Assembly: GCA_964510055.1 (NCBI GenBank)
Contig: CAZDZY010000003.1
Span: 1 to 64,000, forward strand
Reading direction: 5' to 3'
Origin: DTFZ01 sp964510055
GTDB lineage: Bacteria > Bacillota > Clostridia > Christensenellales > SZUA-584
Length of the DNA stretch: 64,000 nucleotides
Position numbers and translations under genes: made by a program. Positions 1-8,655 of the stretch are shown one piece after another (the first letter of the stretch is position 1; every line of letters starts with the position of its first letter). Under the pieces are notes generated by a model. The model worked only from the letters and a program-made list of their open reading frames with translations. It was not told the origin of the DNA and did not search any database.

Positions 1-356
1 CATCCAAGATGAGGCACTTTGCATTTTACTTCGATTTTTTTAACTTCAGCATCAATAAAATTCAGGCCGCGTGTTTCCCCAAATTCATAACCGATTTTTG
101 CGAGAATCTGCATGCCAAGGCATATGCCCAAAAAAAGTTTTCCTCTTTTGATCTCAGAGAGCATCGTATCCTGTATGCCGGACTCGCTGAGCGATCTTGA
201 GGCGTCAGCAAACGCCCCTACTCCCGGCAGTACTATATGAGATGCGATTTTTATATCTTTCGGACTGCTTGTTATACGAGCATCAAAGCCTTGAATTTCG
301 AACGCTTTTTGCACGCTGCGCAGGTTTCCCACACCGTAGTCAATAATTGCGATCAA
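1..356 (-). CDS. hisH: Imidazole glycerol phosphate synthase subunit HisH (3' end outside window)
   Basis: HisH is the glutaminase subunit that feeds ammonia to HisF for imidazole glycerol phosphate formation in histidine synthesis. The visible 118 residues begin IAIIDYGVGNLRSV, typical of class I amidotransferases, and hold the nucleophile motif GICLGMQ with Cys79. The visible part ends in the family's PHLGW. The His/Glu part of the triad lies beyond the left edge. The start is TTG at 354-356, one base after the hisB stop, so the genes are probably translationally coupled. It is the last visible gene of the his operon. hisA, hisF and hisI may follow outside the window. Confidence 0.95.
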   Translation of the reverse strand, partial: MIAIIDYGVGNLRSVQKAFEIQGFDARITSSPKDIKIASHIVLPGVGAFADASRSLSESGIQDTMLSEIKRGKLFLGICLGMQILAKIGYEFGETRGLNFIDAEVKKIEVKCKVPHLG

Positions 357-357
357 T

Positions 358-945
358 CTACAGAACTCCCTTTGTTGAAGGTATGCCGCTTACCCTCTGG
401 TCGTTTTCAAGAGCGAAGCGCATCGCCCGCGCGGTTGCTTTAAACACAGCTTCTATGATATGATGCGAATTCGACCCGCTGAGCATCCCTATATGCAGAG
501 TTATTTTAGACGACATCGCGAATGCCCTGAAAAACTCTTCAAAGACCTGGACGTTTATGCCGCCTACAGTATCGTCAGGGCACTCAATATCGTATTTTAA
601 ATATGGCCTGCCTGAAAAATCCACGCTCGCGTAAACGAGTGCTTCGTCCATAGGAAGGCATTGCGTCGCATATCTGCATATGCCCGACTTATCGCCGGCG
701 GCTGCCGCAAACGCTTCGCCCAAAACAAGCCCCGTGTCTTCTACCGTGTGGTGTTCATCCACACTAAGGTCGCCTTTAACAAGAAGCGATATATCAAATA
801 GTCCGTGCTTTGAAAACAGGTCGAGCATGTGGTCGAAGAAACCTATTCCTGTGCTTATCTGTCTTTTTCCGTCGCCGTCGACGCACAGCTTAAGCTCTAT
901 ACTGGTTTCATTCGTTTTTCTCGTTATCTCTGAACTTCTCTTCAT
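358..945 (-). CDS. hisB: Imidazoleglycerol-phosphate dehydratase
   Basis: This enzyme removes water from imidazole glycerol phosphate to give imidazole acetol phosphate, a late step of histidine synthesis. The 195-residue length fits the stand-alone dehydratase without the phosphatase domain found fused in enterobacteria. Metal-binding motifs are visible: FFDHM (36-40), DEHHTVED (63-70) and SNSHHIIEA (158-166), the repeated His-rich halves of the active site. The ATG overlaps the hisD stop by four bases. It acts in the cytoplasm as a Mn-dependent oligomer (family knowledge). Confidence 0.97.
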   Translation of the reverse strand: MKRSSEITRKTNETSIELKLCVDGDGKRQISTGIGFFDHMLDLFSKHGLFDISLLVKGDLSVDEHHTVEDTGLVLGEAFAAAAGDKSGICRYATQCLPMDEALVYASVDFSGRPYLKYDIECPDDTVGGINVQVFEEFFRAFAMSSKITLHIGMLSGSNSHHIIEAVFKATARAMRFALENDQRVSGIPSTKGVL

Positions 946-2228
946 GTTTCCTCCTCAAATCTCGCGGCAGCGCTTCTCGCATGGGCGACAAGCCCTTCCG
1001 CATCGGCGAAATCCTTTATATCATTATAGCACGCCTCAAGGCTTGGCCTGTCGTAAAAAATATAGTTGATCTTTTTTACAAAATCGTCCACCGAAAGCGG
1101 CGACGAAAACCTTGCGGTGCCCGAAGTCGGCAGTATATGGTTGGGGCCCGCGAAATAATCGCCCAGCGGTTCAGGCGAATATTCCCCTAAAAAAACCGCG
1201 CCCGCGTTCCTTACCCTGCTTAAATATTGCCGCGGCTCCGCTGTTAGTATCTCGAGATGTTCCGGCGCGAAACCGTTTGCCAGTTCGAATGCTTCATCAA
1301 GGGAGGAAACTACGGCTATGGTACCGAAATCCATTATGGACTTCCCAGCTATCTCTTTTCTGGGCAGCCGTTCAAGTTGTATTTCTATCTCCCCGGAAAC
1401 GCGCTCGGCGACTTTCCTGCTGGTGGTAAGCAGTATGCTCGCGGCTCTTTCGTCGTGTTCCGCCTGCGACAGCAGGTCTGCCGCTATGTATTTCGGGTCA
1501 GCCGAATCATCGGCAATTATCATCACTTCTGAAGGCCCGGCCAGCATATCTATCCCGACAGTTCCGAAAACCTCTTTTTTTGCCGCTGTAACATAAGCGT
1601 TGCCGGGGCCGGTAATAACGTCGGCTTTCGGTACGCTCTCAGTTCCGTACGCAAGGGCTGCTATTGCCTGCGCCCCGCCCACCTTGAATATCTTATCGGC
1701 TCCCGCGATATCCGCCGCAGCGAGCGTCAGCGGCTCTATGTTCCCTTTTTCCCCGGGAGGCGTTACCATTATTATCTCTTCCACTCCAGCTATTTTCGCG
1801 GGTATAATATTCATGAGTACGCTTGAAGGGTAAGCCGCCGTACCTCCGGGAACGTAAACGCCCGCGCGGCGCATGGGAAGTATCAGCGACCCAACTGCAG
1901 CGCCGCCTATTGTCCTCTCGTACCCTTCGCGCTTCTGCATCGCGTGGAACGCTTTGATGTTTGCAGCGCTTTTCTTTATTATTTTGACAAGCTCAGGAGA
2001 GACTTTATAATAAGCTTCCGTTATTTCAGCTTGTGTTACAAGTATATTATCTTTGCAGAGGTCAAAGCCGTCAAACATCCTGGTATATTTGAATAAAGCG
2101 GAGTCGCCGTTTTCAGCGACGTCGGAAACGATTCTTTTTACCGAAGATATTACAGCGTCGTCGATTACAGCTTTGCGTTTCAGCCTTTCCCTTAATAATC
2201 CGATATCGGACGAATCATATATCTTCAT
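942..2228 (-). CDS. hisD: Histidinol dehydrogenase
   Basis: HisD oxidises L-histidinol to L-histidine in two NAD-dependent steps. The 428-residue protein carries GPGNAYVTAAKK (about 207-218) and VGIDMLAGPSE (224-234). The zinc ligands are recognisable in LSQAEHD (254-260), GDYFAGPNH (356-364) and AEGLVAHARS near residue 415. Length and motifs are normal for a complete enzyme. It overlaps hisB by four bases and follows hisG after one base, so it sits in the middle of a tight operon. Confidence 0.97.
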   Translation of the reverse strand: MKIYDSSDIGLLRERLKRKAVIDDAVISSVKRIVSDVAENGDSALFKYTRMFDGFDLCKDNILVTQAEITEAYYKVSPELVKIIKKSAANIKAFHAMQKREGYERTIGGAAVGSLILPMRRAGVYVPGGTAAYPSSVLMNIIPAKIAGVEEIIMVTPPGEKGNIEPLTLAAADIAGADKIFKVGGAQAIAALAYGTESVPKADVITGPGNAYVTAAKKEVFGTVGIDMLAGPSEVMIIADDSADPKYIAADLLSQAEHDERAASILLTTSRKVAERVSGEIEIQLERLPRKEIAGKSIMDFGTIAVVSSLDEAFELANGFAPEHLEILTAEPRQYLSRVRNAGAVFLGEYSPEPLGDYFAGPNHILPTSGTARFSSPLSVDDFVKKINYIFYDRPSLEACYNDIKDFADAEGLVAHARSAAARFEEET

Positions 2229-2229
2229 G

Positions 2230-2862
2230 CTACTCCCCCACAGTTGTTCTTATCTTATCTATCAAAGGCGTTAACATCGCAGATTTTATTTTTAAGCTCG
2301 CCCTGTTTACCGCCAGCCTTGCGGTAACTTCGCAGACTTCCTCTGTAACGACCAGCCCGTTCTCTTTCAGCGTCCTGCCGCTCTCGACGATATCCAGTAT
2401 CACATCGGAAAGGCCGAGTATGGGCCCAAGTTCGACGCTGCCGCAGAGCCTGATGCACTCTATCGATTCCCCTTTAGCGGCGAAGTGCTTCTTCGCTATT
2501 TTCGGATATTTAGTGGCTACCCTCAATATTGAAGATGTCAGAGATCTGTCTTTTTTACCCGGATATCCCGCGACAGCAAGCCTGCATCTGCCGAATTTAA
2601 GGTCGGCCATCTCGTAAAGCGGAAGCCCCGCTTCCATAAGAGTATCTTTACCGGCTATACCTATATCGGCCACACCATGATCCACATAAGTCGGCACGTC
2701 GGCGGGTTTTACGAGAATAAACCTATACTCTTTTGTTTTATCGAAAATGATGAGCTTGCGCGTATTATCGATATCCTCTTCACACTCGATGCCGCACTTT
2801 TTAAGCAACGCTATCGATTCGTTTGCCAGCCTGCCCTTCGCGAGCGCTATAGTAACCTGCAT
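2230..2862 (-). CDS. hisG: ATP phosphoribosyltransferase, short catalytic subunit
   Basis: HisG joins ATP and PRPP to make phosphoribosyl-ATP, the committed step of histidine synthesis. At 210 residues it is the short form, which lacks the C-terminal regulatory ACT-like domain and needs HisZ as partner. HisZ is encoded directly upstream, 12 bases away. Motifs seen are ALAKGRLANES near the N-terminus and the PRPP loop DIVESGRTL at 157-165. Feedback inhibition by histidine is expected to act through HisZ (family knowledge). Confidence 0.97.
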   Translation of the reverse strand: MQVTIALAKGRLANESIALLKKCGIECEEDIDNTRKLIIFDKTKEYRFILVKPADVPTYVDHGVADIGIAGKDTLMEAGLPLYEMADLKFGRCRLAVAGYPGKKDRSLTSSILRVATKYPKIAKKHFAAKGESIECIRLCGSVELGPILGLSDVILDIVESGRTLKENGLVVTEEVCEVTARLAVNRASLKIKSAMLTPLIDKIRTTVGE

Positions 2863-2874
2863 ATATAAACTCCC

Positions 2875-4062
2875 TTAAACACTTTCCATGCTGCCTTCGG
2901 CGTTGAAATAAAACGCACAGGCGGCTTTTGAGCTATTCTTTAGCTCCAGCAGATCGTTTATTGATAATCCTGACGAGAACACGACCCTTTTCCCCTCCTG
3001 CTTCAATTCGGAAACGTACTTAGAAGCGATACGGCAGCTTTCCATTTCGCAGGATACGGCCGCGTACGTATCGTAACCGCCGCTTAGTATACCCTGCCGC
3101 TCCATCGCTATCATTATCCTCTTTATCCCTAGCGCGAAACCGGTCGCCGCTTCATCGCTACCGAATTTTTCTAAGAGCCCGTCGTATCTGCCGCCGGACA
3201 ATACCGGAAAACCGATATTTGGTGTGATCCCCCTGAATATTATGCCGGAATAGTAAGCGATGTCATGCAAGATCCCAAAATCTATTGATATATATTCCGA
3301 GAAGCCCAGGGAATCAAGCAGATCGTATACGCTGCGGAGGTTCTCAACGGCTGCCCTGCATCCGGCGTTATCGGAAAGCATCAACGCTTTATCGAAGACT
3401 TCCTGTCCGCCGTAAAGGCCGGGGAGCGCTTTTATCTGCTCTTTTAAAGGGCTTGATATACCGTATTCGTTTACTATTTCATCTATAGCCAGCGAATCTT
3501 TTGAATCGACGGCATGGCGGAGCCTGTCTGTTTGCTCTTCAGTTAATTCAAGCCCGCTTATTAGTTCTTTAAAGTAAACTACCTGGCCTATATCGATAGT
3601 GAATTCATTAAGCCCCGCGGTTATAAGAGACTGTATAGCCAAAGAAATCACTTCAGCGTCGGCCTGAAATCTTCCGTCTCCGATAAGTTCTATACCCGCC
3701 TGGGTAAACTCTCCGGCCATGCCTATGGAAGGAGCGGCGGATGCAAACGAATTTTGAATATAAAACAGCCGCTTTACACCCTTCTTCAGCTTTGTAGCGG
3801 CTACTCTTGCTATGGGGACCGTGATATCAGGGCGAAGCACGAGTATACGCCCCTTAGAGTCTACAAACTTGATCATGCTTTCCTGCATATATGAGCCTAC
3901 TCCGCTTTGAAACACATCTATATATTCATAAGCGGGAGTTTCCAGTTCCTCATACCCTGATAGTATGAATTCGCTTCTTAGTGAGTTTTCGATATTCTTT
4001 TTTATACAACACTCGGCCGGAAGGCAGTCTTCTACGCCGTCCGGGACACGCTTTTTATACAT
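2875..4062 (-). CDS. hisZ: ATP phosphoribosyltransferase regulatory subunit HisZ
   Basis: HisZ is a histidyl-tRNA synthetase paralogue that binds short HisG and gives it activity and histidine feedback. The 395-residue protein has a class II synthetase-like core with LRPDITVPIARVAAT (about residues 75-89), a sequence near LFYIQNSF (motif 2 region) and RYDGLLEKFG. It stops shortly after the catalytic-like domain and has no obvious anticodon-binding domain, as expected for HisZ and not HisS. It is the first gene of the his operon, behind the promoter and palindrome at 4125-4177. Confidence 0.93.
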   Translation of the reverse strand: MYKKRVPDGVEDCLPAECCIKKNIENSLRSEFILSGYEELETPAYEYIDVFQSGVGSYMQESMIKFVDSKGRILVLRPDITVPIARVAATKLKKGVKRLFYIQNSFASAAPSIGMAGEFTQAGIELIGDGRFQADAEVISLAIQSLITAGLNEFTIDIGQVVYFKELISGLELTEEQTDRLRHAVDSKDSLAIDEIVNEYGISSPLKEQIKALPGLYGGQEVFDKALMLSDNAGCRAAVENLRSVYDLLDSLGFSEYISIDFGILHDIAYYSGIIFRGITPNIGFPVLSGGRYDGLLEKFGSDEAATGFALGIKRIMIAMERQGILSGGYDTYAAVSCEMESCRIASKYVSELKQEGKRVVFSSGLSINDLLELKNSSKAACAFYFNAEGSMESV

Positions 4063-4124
4063 CGTTTTCCTCTATATACCTTTTAACATACCTGAGTTAA
4101 TCGTAATAGAATCACCGTTTAACG

Positions 4125-4140
4125 TATTAGCATGCTAATA
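4125..4140 (-). promoter_or_regulatory. 16-bp perfect palindrome, candidate his operator
   Basis: TATTAGCATGCTAATA reads the same on both strands. It starts about two bases after the expected transcription start of the his promoter and lies 62 bases before hisZ, so a protein bound here would block transcription. Many Firmicutes control histidine genes through a TrpR-family repressor (HisR/YerC). That this is its site is inference. Confidence 0.6.
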
Positions 4141-4148
4141 TATTAAAT

Positions 4149-4177
4149 AGTATATAGTATATTTTAAATTGTGTCAA
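4149..4177 (-). promoter_or_regulatory. Sigma-A promoter of the his operon
   Basis: On the minus strand, TTGACA (4177-4172) and TATACT (4154-4149) are separated by exactly 17 bases in an AT-rich stretch between recG and hisZ. It is the best match to the vegetative consensus in the window. Confidence 0.85.
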
Positions 4178-4185
4178 TGAGTTTT

Positions 4186-6198
4186 TCAGTTAACGGCAAC
4201 ATTTTCAAAACGTACGCTAAATCGTTTATTCGCATATGACTCAAGTTCTTCATACAGGCTTCTGTTATTGATGTAAAGGTCGCTTGCTACATGCCTTGCC
4301 TTTTCCAATAGCTTTATATCGCGTATAAGATTGGCCATATACAGATCGGATAAACCACTTTGGTTACTTCCTAGGAATTGGCCGGGGCCGCGAAGCATCA
4401 GGTCTTCTTCGGCTATTTTGTAGCCGTCATTTGTTTTTGTCAATATTTTAAGCCTGTCGTTATCATTATCACCGCACATCAGGAAACAATATGAGCGCTT
4501 GTCTCCCCTTCCTACTCTGCCGCGAAGCTGATGCAATTGCGCAAGCCCGAACCTTTCCGCGTTTTCTATTATCATTATCGTCGCATTCGGGATATCGATT
4601 CCCACTTCTATGACTGTAGTGGAAACGAGTATGTCGTATTGCCCATCCCTGAACTTTTGAAGAGTTTCATTTTTCTCTGCAGATATCATCCTGCCATGCA
4701 GGTGCGCAACGCGGGCAAACCGTTTGCTCAATTCTTCGAATATCTCCTCGGAGGAACGAACGTTTGACTCTTCGTTTTGTTCTATCAGCGGGCAGACCAC
4801 GAATACCTGGGACCCGCCAGATATCTCTTTTTCTATGAACCCGTACATATCACCGCGCTTTTGCTCGGGGACGCAGAATGTGTTTACGGGGTTTCTTCCA
4901 GGTGGCATTTCGTCGATAATCGAAATATCCGTCTTCCCGTAAAGAATAAGCGCCAGAGTGCGCGGTATCGGTGTTGCAGACATTATCAATATGTGCGGAG
5001 CCCCGGCTTTTGCCTCGAGCAAAGCTCTTTGCCGTACTCCGAACCTGTGCTGTTCGTCGGTTATTATGAGCCCTAGTCTTGCAAACTGAAGGTTGTCGTA
5101 TAGCACCGCGTGGGTACCGATAACGATATCAGTAAGCCCTCCCGCGGTGTTTTCAAATGCGGCCCTTTTTTGCGCGGCAGGAGTACTGCCGGTAATAAGC
5201 TCGATATTGACGCCGGGGAACACCTTAAGCGCGTTTTCGAAATGCTGGCGGGCGAGTATCTCCGTCGGCGCCATCATTACGCATTGATAGCCGCTTTTAA
5301 TACAGATATACATAGCGTAAAACGCCGGGACGGTCTTTCCGCTTCCTACGTCTCCCTGAAGCAGGCGGTTCATCGGAGCCGCTTTTTTCAGATCGGCTTC
5401 TATCTCGCCCATTACCTTAAGCTGGGCGTTCGTAGGCTTGAAACTTATATTTTTGAGGAACGCCGCTTTTGTTTCATTATCGCAGCGCATCGAGAAAGCT
5501 TCGCCGTTCCTTTGTGATTCATACGAAGAAAGAGCGATATTGAACAGAAGCAGTTCTTCAAAGATAAGCCTGTGTTTTGCAAGTTCCAGCGATTCTTCGC
5601 TTTTGGGGAAATGGATATTGGCAAGCGAGAAGTTAATTTCTGCAAGGCCGTACTTCAGGCGGAAATCGCTTGGCAGTATATCCTGTACGCTGCCGCTGTA
5701 TTTCTCCAGTACAGAGGCAATCAGGAGGCGCATAACTTTTTGAGTAAGCCCCATAGTCAAAGGGTAAACAGGGATAAGGCCTTCGTGATGCCGTCCGCCT
5801 TTTTCCATATGAGGATTTGTGAACTGAAGTTTTTTTCCTATCCGTTTTATTTTACCGAAGACAAAGACCATGTCTCCTTTTGCGTACATGTTTCTGATAT
5901 ACGGCTGATTAAAAAAAACAGCCTCAGATTTCCCGGTTTCGTCTTTGAGCGAAAACGTGACAAGAGTAAGGCCTTTCTTTATTCTTCTAAGTACAGGGGC
6001 TGCATCTATTTCGCCGGAAATATTGCAGACCTCGCCTTCTTTAAGCTCAGAAATATTCACGCTGCTGCCTTGGGACACATAATCCCTTGGCATATAGTAA
6101 AGCAGATCCCGTACAGTTGATATTCCAAGTTTATTAAGCAGTGCGGCCTTTTTGCCGCCAACGCCTTTTATGTCAGAGACCGCGTCGTCAAGGTTCAT
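4186..6198 (-). CDS. recG: ATP-dependent DNA helicase RecG
   Basis: RecG remodels stalled replication forks and branch-migrates Holliday junctions. The 670-residue protein has an N-terminal helix-hairpin-helix-like start (IKGVGGKKAALLNKLGI), an OB-fold wedge domain (about 45-150) and a superfamily 2 helicase core. Walker A is GDVGSGKT (282-289) and the DExH box is DEQH (381-384). Later motifs VSTTVIEVGIDIPNA and QLRGRVGRG are present. Its ATG overlaps the fakA stop by one base. In B. subtilis sdaAB-sdaAA lie between fakA and recG. Here they are absent. Confidence 0.97.
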   Translation of the reverse strand: MNLDDAVSDIKGVGGKKAALLNKLGISTVRDLLYYMPRDYVSQGSSVNISELKEGEVCNISGEIDAAPVLRRIKKGLTLVTFSLKDETGKSEAVFFNQPYIRNMYAKGDMVFVFGKIKRIGKKLQFTNPHMEKGGRHHEGLIPVYPLTMGLTQKVMRLLIASVLEKYSGSVQDILPSDFRLKYGLAEINFSLANIHFPKSEESLELAKHRLIFEELLLFNIALSSYESQRNGEAFSMRCDNETKAAFLKNISFKPTNAQLKVMGEIEADLKKAAPMNRLLQGDVGSGKTVPAFYAMYICIKSGYQCVMMAPTEILARQHFENALKVFPGVNIELITGSTPAAQKRAAFENTAGGLTDIVIGTHAVLYDNLQFARLGLIITDEQHRFGVRQRALLEAKAGAPHILIMSATPIPRTLALILYGKTDISIIDEMPPGRNPVNTFCVPEQKRGDMYGFIEKEISGGSQVFVVCPLIEQNEESNVRSSEEIFEELSKRFARVAHLHGRMISAEKNETLQKFRDGQYDILVSTTVIEVGIDIPNATIMIIENAERFGLAQLHQLRGRVGRGDKRSYCFLMCGDNDNDRLKILTKTNDGYKIAEEDLMLRGPGQFLGSNQSGLSDLYMANLIRDIKLLEKARHVASDLYINNRSLYEELESYANKRFSVRFENVAVN

Positions 6199-7814
6199 TA
6201 TTCTACCGCAAATATGAACTGGTACACCGGTTGTCCGCCGAACTGAAGTTCGACGTCGTAATCTTCGTATTTTTTCTCGATCATTGCGGCGACTTCTTTA
6301 GCGAGTTGTTCGGTAACGTCTTCACCGTAAAATATCGTGATTACGCTGTCTTCTTCTTTTACCATGCCGTCCAGCAGTTGATCGATAGTTGTAAAAATGT
6401 CGCCCGAATGGCATGTGAGTTCGCCGTCTTCTATGCCTATTATCTCACCCTTTTTGATCTTGTTGCCGGCAAGTGTCGATTCCCTCACGGCGCTGGTTAT
6501 CTGCCCGGTCTTTACGGTCGCTATAGCTTTGTCCATGCGCTGTTTATTTTCCTCGAAATCGAGGTCGGGGTTATACGCTAGAACGCCAGTTATGCCCTGC
6601 GGGAAAGAAGCCGACTCTATCACATGTACGTTTTTGCTGGAAAATGCCGCGGCCTGCTGTGCCGCAAGTATTATGTTTTTATTGTTTGGAAATACGAATA
6701 CGTTATCTGATGGGGCTTTATCTATGGCCTGCCTTATAGTCTCGGCAGAAGGGTTCATTGTCTGTCCTCCAAGGACTATCTCATCGACCATAAACTCTTT
6801 GAATATGTTTACTATGCCTTCGCCCGCCGCTACCGTGACGACTGCCATGTTTTTCTTTTCCTTCTTCGGCGTATCTTCCAGCTCGGTATGCTGTTCTCTC
6901 ATGTTATCTATTTTTATTTTTGAGAGTTCGCCGAAACGAAGGGCAAATTGCAGGGCTTTGCCGGGAACGTTAGTGTGTACGTGAGTCTTGACCAGCTGCA
7001 GGTCGCCAACTACAAGTACGCAATCTCCTATATGCATAAGCTTTTCGCGGTATCTGTCGATATCGCTCTGAGTTACGGACGGATAAAGGTTTTTTATAAA
7101 AAATTCGGTACAGTAAGCAAATTCTATTTCTGAAGTGCTGATATTGTCTGAAAAATTGGCTTCGATCTCCTGGTCGAAGCTGATATCTTCCGTAATGGCT
7201 TCCCCGTCGAGCGCCATCTTGAAACCGCGATATATTACCAGCAGTCCCTTGCCTCCGGCGTCAACGACGCCGGCTTCTTTTAAAACAGGCAGCATTTCAG
7301 GGGTCCTCTTTAATGTCTGCGCTCCCTGCTCCAACACCAGATCCATAAGCTTGAACATATTATCGCCGCGGCTTGCGCTTCTCATGCCGGATTTAGCCAT
7401 GTCTTTCGCGACAGTGAGTATGGTTCCTTCCTTTGGCTTCATAACAGCTTTATACGCTGCGTCAACGCCTTCCTGCATAGCTCTCGCAAAGTCGTTCGTG
7501 TCGGCGGACTCAAGCCCTGAGAGGCTTTTTGCCATGCCGCGGAAAAGCTGTGAAAGGATAACGCCGGAATTTCCCCTTGCGCCTTTGAGCGCGCCTAAGG
7601 AAAGGGCGTCGCATATACTGCAGATCTTTGACGAATCGGCAGTCTTGACTTCCTTAACCGCCGACAGCATCGTCAGAGACATATTTGTTCCCGTATCACC
7701 GTCGGGTACGGGGAAAACGTTCAAAGAATTTAAGCCCTTTTTATTTTTTTCAAGCAATGCTGCTGCTGAAAATATCATATCTTTCAGCAGTTCGCCGGTA
7801 AACCTCTGATGCAT
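6198..7814 (-). CDS. fakA: DAK-type kinase family protein, fatty acid kinase subunit FakA / YloV-like
   Basis: FakA binds ATP and phosphorylates fatty acids held by a FakB protein, feeding exogenous fatty acids into phospholipid synthesis. The N-terminal DhaL domain shows the metal/ATP motif DGDTGTNM (38-45) and ARGNSGVILSQ (79-89). A middle domain follows, then a C-terminal EDD-like domain with a GEDV segment near its end. Of two nearby ATGs, the one at 7814 is preferred because GGAGG lies eight bases before it. The first ATG is too close. It lies 14 bases after yloU, as in B. subtilis. No fakB is seen, so the substrate is inferred. Confidence 0.88.
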   Translation of the reverse strand: MHQRFTGELLKDMIFSAAALLEKNKKGLNSLNVFPVPDGDTGTNMSLTMLSAVKEVKTADSSKICSICDALSLGALKGARGNSGVILSQLFRGMAKSLSGLESADTNDFARAMQEGVDAAYKAVMKPKEGTILTVAKDMAKSGMRSASRGDNMFKLMDLVLEQGAQTLKRTPEMLPVLKEAGVVDAGGKGLLVIYRGFKMALDGEAITEDISFDQEIEANFSDNISTSEIEFAYCTEFFIKNLYPSVTQSDIDRYREKLMHIGDCVLVVGDLQLVKTHVHTNVPGKALQFALRFGELSKIKIDNMREQHTELEDTPKKEKKNMAVVTVAAGEGIVNIFKEFMVDEIVLGGQTMNPSAETIRQAIDKAPSDNVFVFPNNKNIILAAQQAAAFSSKNVHVIESASFPQGITGVLAYNPDLDFEENKQRMDKAIATVKTGQITSAVRESTLAGNKIKKGEIIGIEDGELTCHSGDIFTTIDQLLDGMVKEEDSVITIFYGEDVTEQLAKEVAAMIEKKYEDYDVELQFGGQPVYQFIFAVE

Positions 7815-7828
7815 TTTCATCTCCTCCC

Positions 7829-8179
7829 TTATACCCGGATACCGTTAACAGTTACATCGACTCTATCTACGCTGAGGCCGGTAAACTTTTCGACTCTGTA
7901 TTTAACTGTATCGATAACATTTGAAGCGACTGCTGAAATTGATACCCCGTATTCCACTATAACAAATAAATGTATACTGACGTTGCTATCCTGTGTAGTT
8001 ATCTTAACGCCTTTATTAAGATTCTCGCCTTTTAAAAGCTCTACAATACCGTCCATAGCGTTTTGAGACGCCATGCCGACAATGCCATAACAGTCCATAG
8101 TAGCAACGCCGGCAAGGTTCGATAAAAATTCGTCAGAAAATTCAATTTTACCGTAAGAGTTCTGTTGAATTACGGCCAT
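7829..8179 (-). CDS. yloU: Asp23/Gls24 family envelope stress protein (YloU-like)
   Basis: A 116-residue Asp23-family protein (DUF322), with the usual start YGKIEFSDEFLSNLAGVATMDCYGIVGM and the core VSIHLFVIVEYGVSISAVA. Asp23 proteins are small cytoplasmic, often membrane-associated, envelope-stress proteins whose precise role is unknown. It heads a yloU-fakA-recG operon behind the promoter at 8231-8259 and a strong GGAGG ribosome site. A second family member lies at 62059, next to its membrane anchor AmaP. No anchor gene is next to this copy. Confidence 0.9.
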   Translation of the reverse strand: MAVIQQNSYGKIEFSDEFLSNLAGVATMDCYGIVGMASQNAMDGIVELLKGENLNKGVKITTQDSNVSIHLFVIVEYGVSISAVASNVIDTVKYRVEKFTGLSVDRVDVTVNGIRV

Positions 8180-8230
8180 TAAAAAGCCTCCTAAAATATG
8201 TTCACTTATTTTTATACTCCGATAAGATTA

Positions 8231-8259
8231 AATTTATCTCTTTTTCCATCCCCAGTCAA
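8231..8259 (-). promoter_or_regulatory. Sigma-A promoter of yloU-fakA-recG
   Basis: TTGACT (8259-8254) and TAAATT (8236-8231) on the minus strand with a 17-base spacer. It points away from the rpmB promoter 40 bases to the right, so the two are divergent. Confidence 0.7.
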
Positions 8260-8298
8260 GCTTATTAATATAAATGAAACGAAAATTTAATTTTTCAC

Positions 8299-8327
8299 TT
8301 GCCAAAAAAACGTTATGATGATAAAAT
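8299..8327 (+). promoter_or_regulatory. Sigma-A promoter of rpmB
   Basis: TTGCCA (8299-8304), 17 bases, TAAAAT (8322-8327). The leader is about 35 bases and carries an AGAGAGG ribosome site at 8352-8358 before the ATG at 8368. Confidence 0.7.
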
Positions 8328-8367
8328 ATTTTTTGCTGATTTTTAGCGGCAAAGAGAGGTGCACTTA

Positions 8368-8556
8368 ATGGCAAAATATTGCGAAATATGTAATAAGGGT
8401 ATACTGACAGGGAATAACGTAAGCCACTCCAACAGAAAGTCAAGGAGAACTTGGTCTCCCAATGTTCAGCGTGTAAACGCTGTGGTTGACGGCGCGCCGA
8501 AGAGGATCTACGTATGCACGAGATGCCTGCGCTCGGGTAAAGTACAGCGCGGTTAA
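8368..8556 (+). CDS. rpmB: 50S ribosomal protein L28, zinc-binding form
   Basis: A 62-residue large-subunit ribosomal protein. Two CxxC pairs are present (CEIC at 5-8 and CTRC near residue 51), which marks the zinc-ribbon (C+) form of L28. The start MAKYCEICNK is preferred over an ATG nine bases upstream because it is the family N-terminus and has the right distance from AGAGAGG. It is transcribed against its neighbours spoVM and yloU, the same arrangement as in B. subtilis. Confidence 0.97.
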   Translation: MAKYCEICNKGILTGNNVSHSNRKSRRTWSPNVQRVNAVVDGAPKRIYVCTRCLRSGKVQRG

Positions 8557-8580
8557 CCTTTGTATAGAATTTTCAGTATG

Positions 8581-8611
8581 AAGGCTGCTATGAGTGCAGC
8601 CTTATTAATTT
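8581..8611 (+). terminator. Probable rho-independent terminator of rpmB
   Basis: Perfect 8-bp stem AAGGCTGC / GCAGCCTT with a 7-base loop (8581-8603), 24 bases after the rpmB stop, followed by the T-rich ATTAATTT. The T tract is imperfect. Confidence 0.6.
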
Positions 8612-8614
8612 AAC

Positions 8615-8644
8615 AAAAATCCACCCGGAAGAAATTTTTCCGGG
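8615..8644 (-). terminator. Probable rho-independent terminator after spoVM
   Basis: On the minus strand CCCGGAA / TTCCGGG forms a 7-bp stem with a 7-base loop (8644-8624), followed by TGGATTTTTG. It lies 11 bases after the spoVM stop and would end the long yicC-to-spoVM transcription unit facing rpmB. Confidence 0.7.
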
Positions 8645-8655
8645 CGTTATGTATA

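Noticed and set aside
680..1596. Several plus-strand frames over hisB and hisD
   Set aside because: Shadows of conserved genes on the other strand, with no family pattern.
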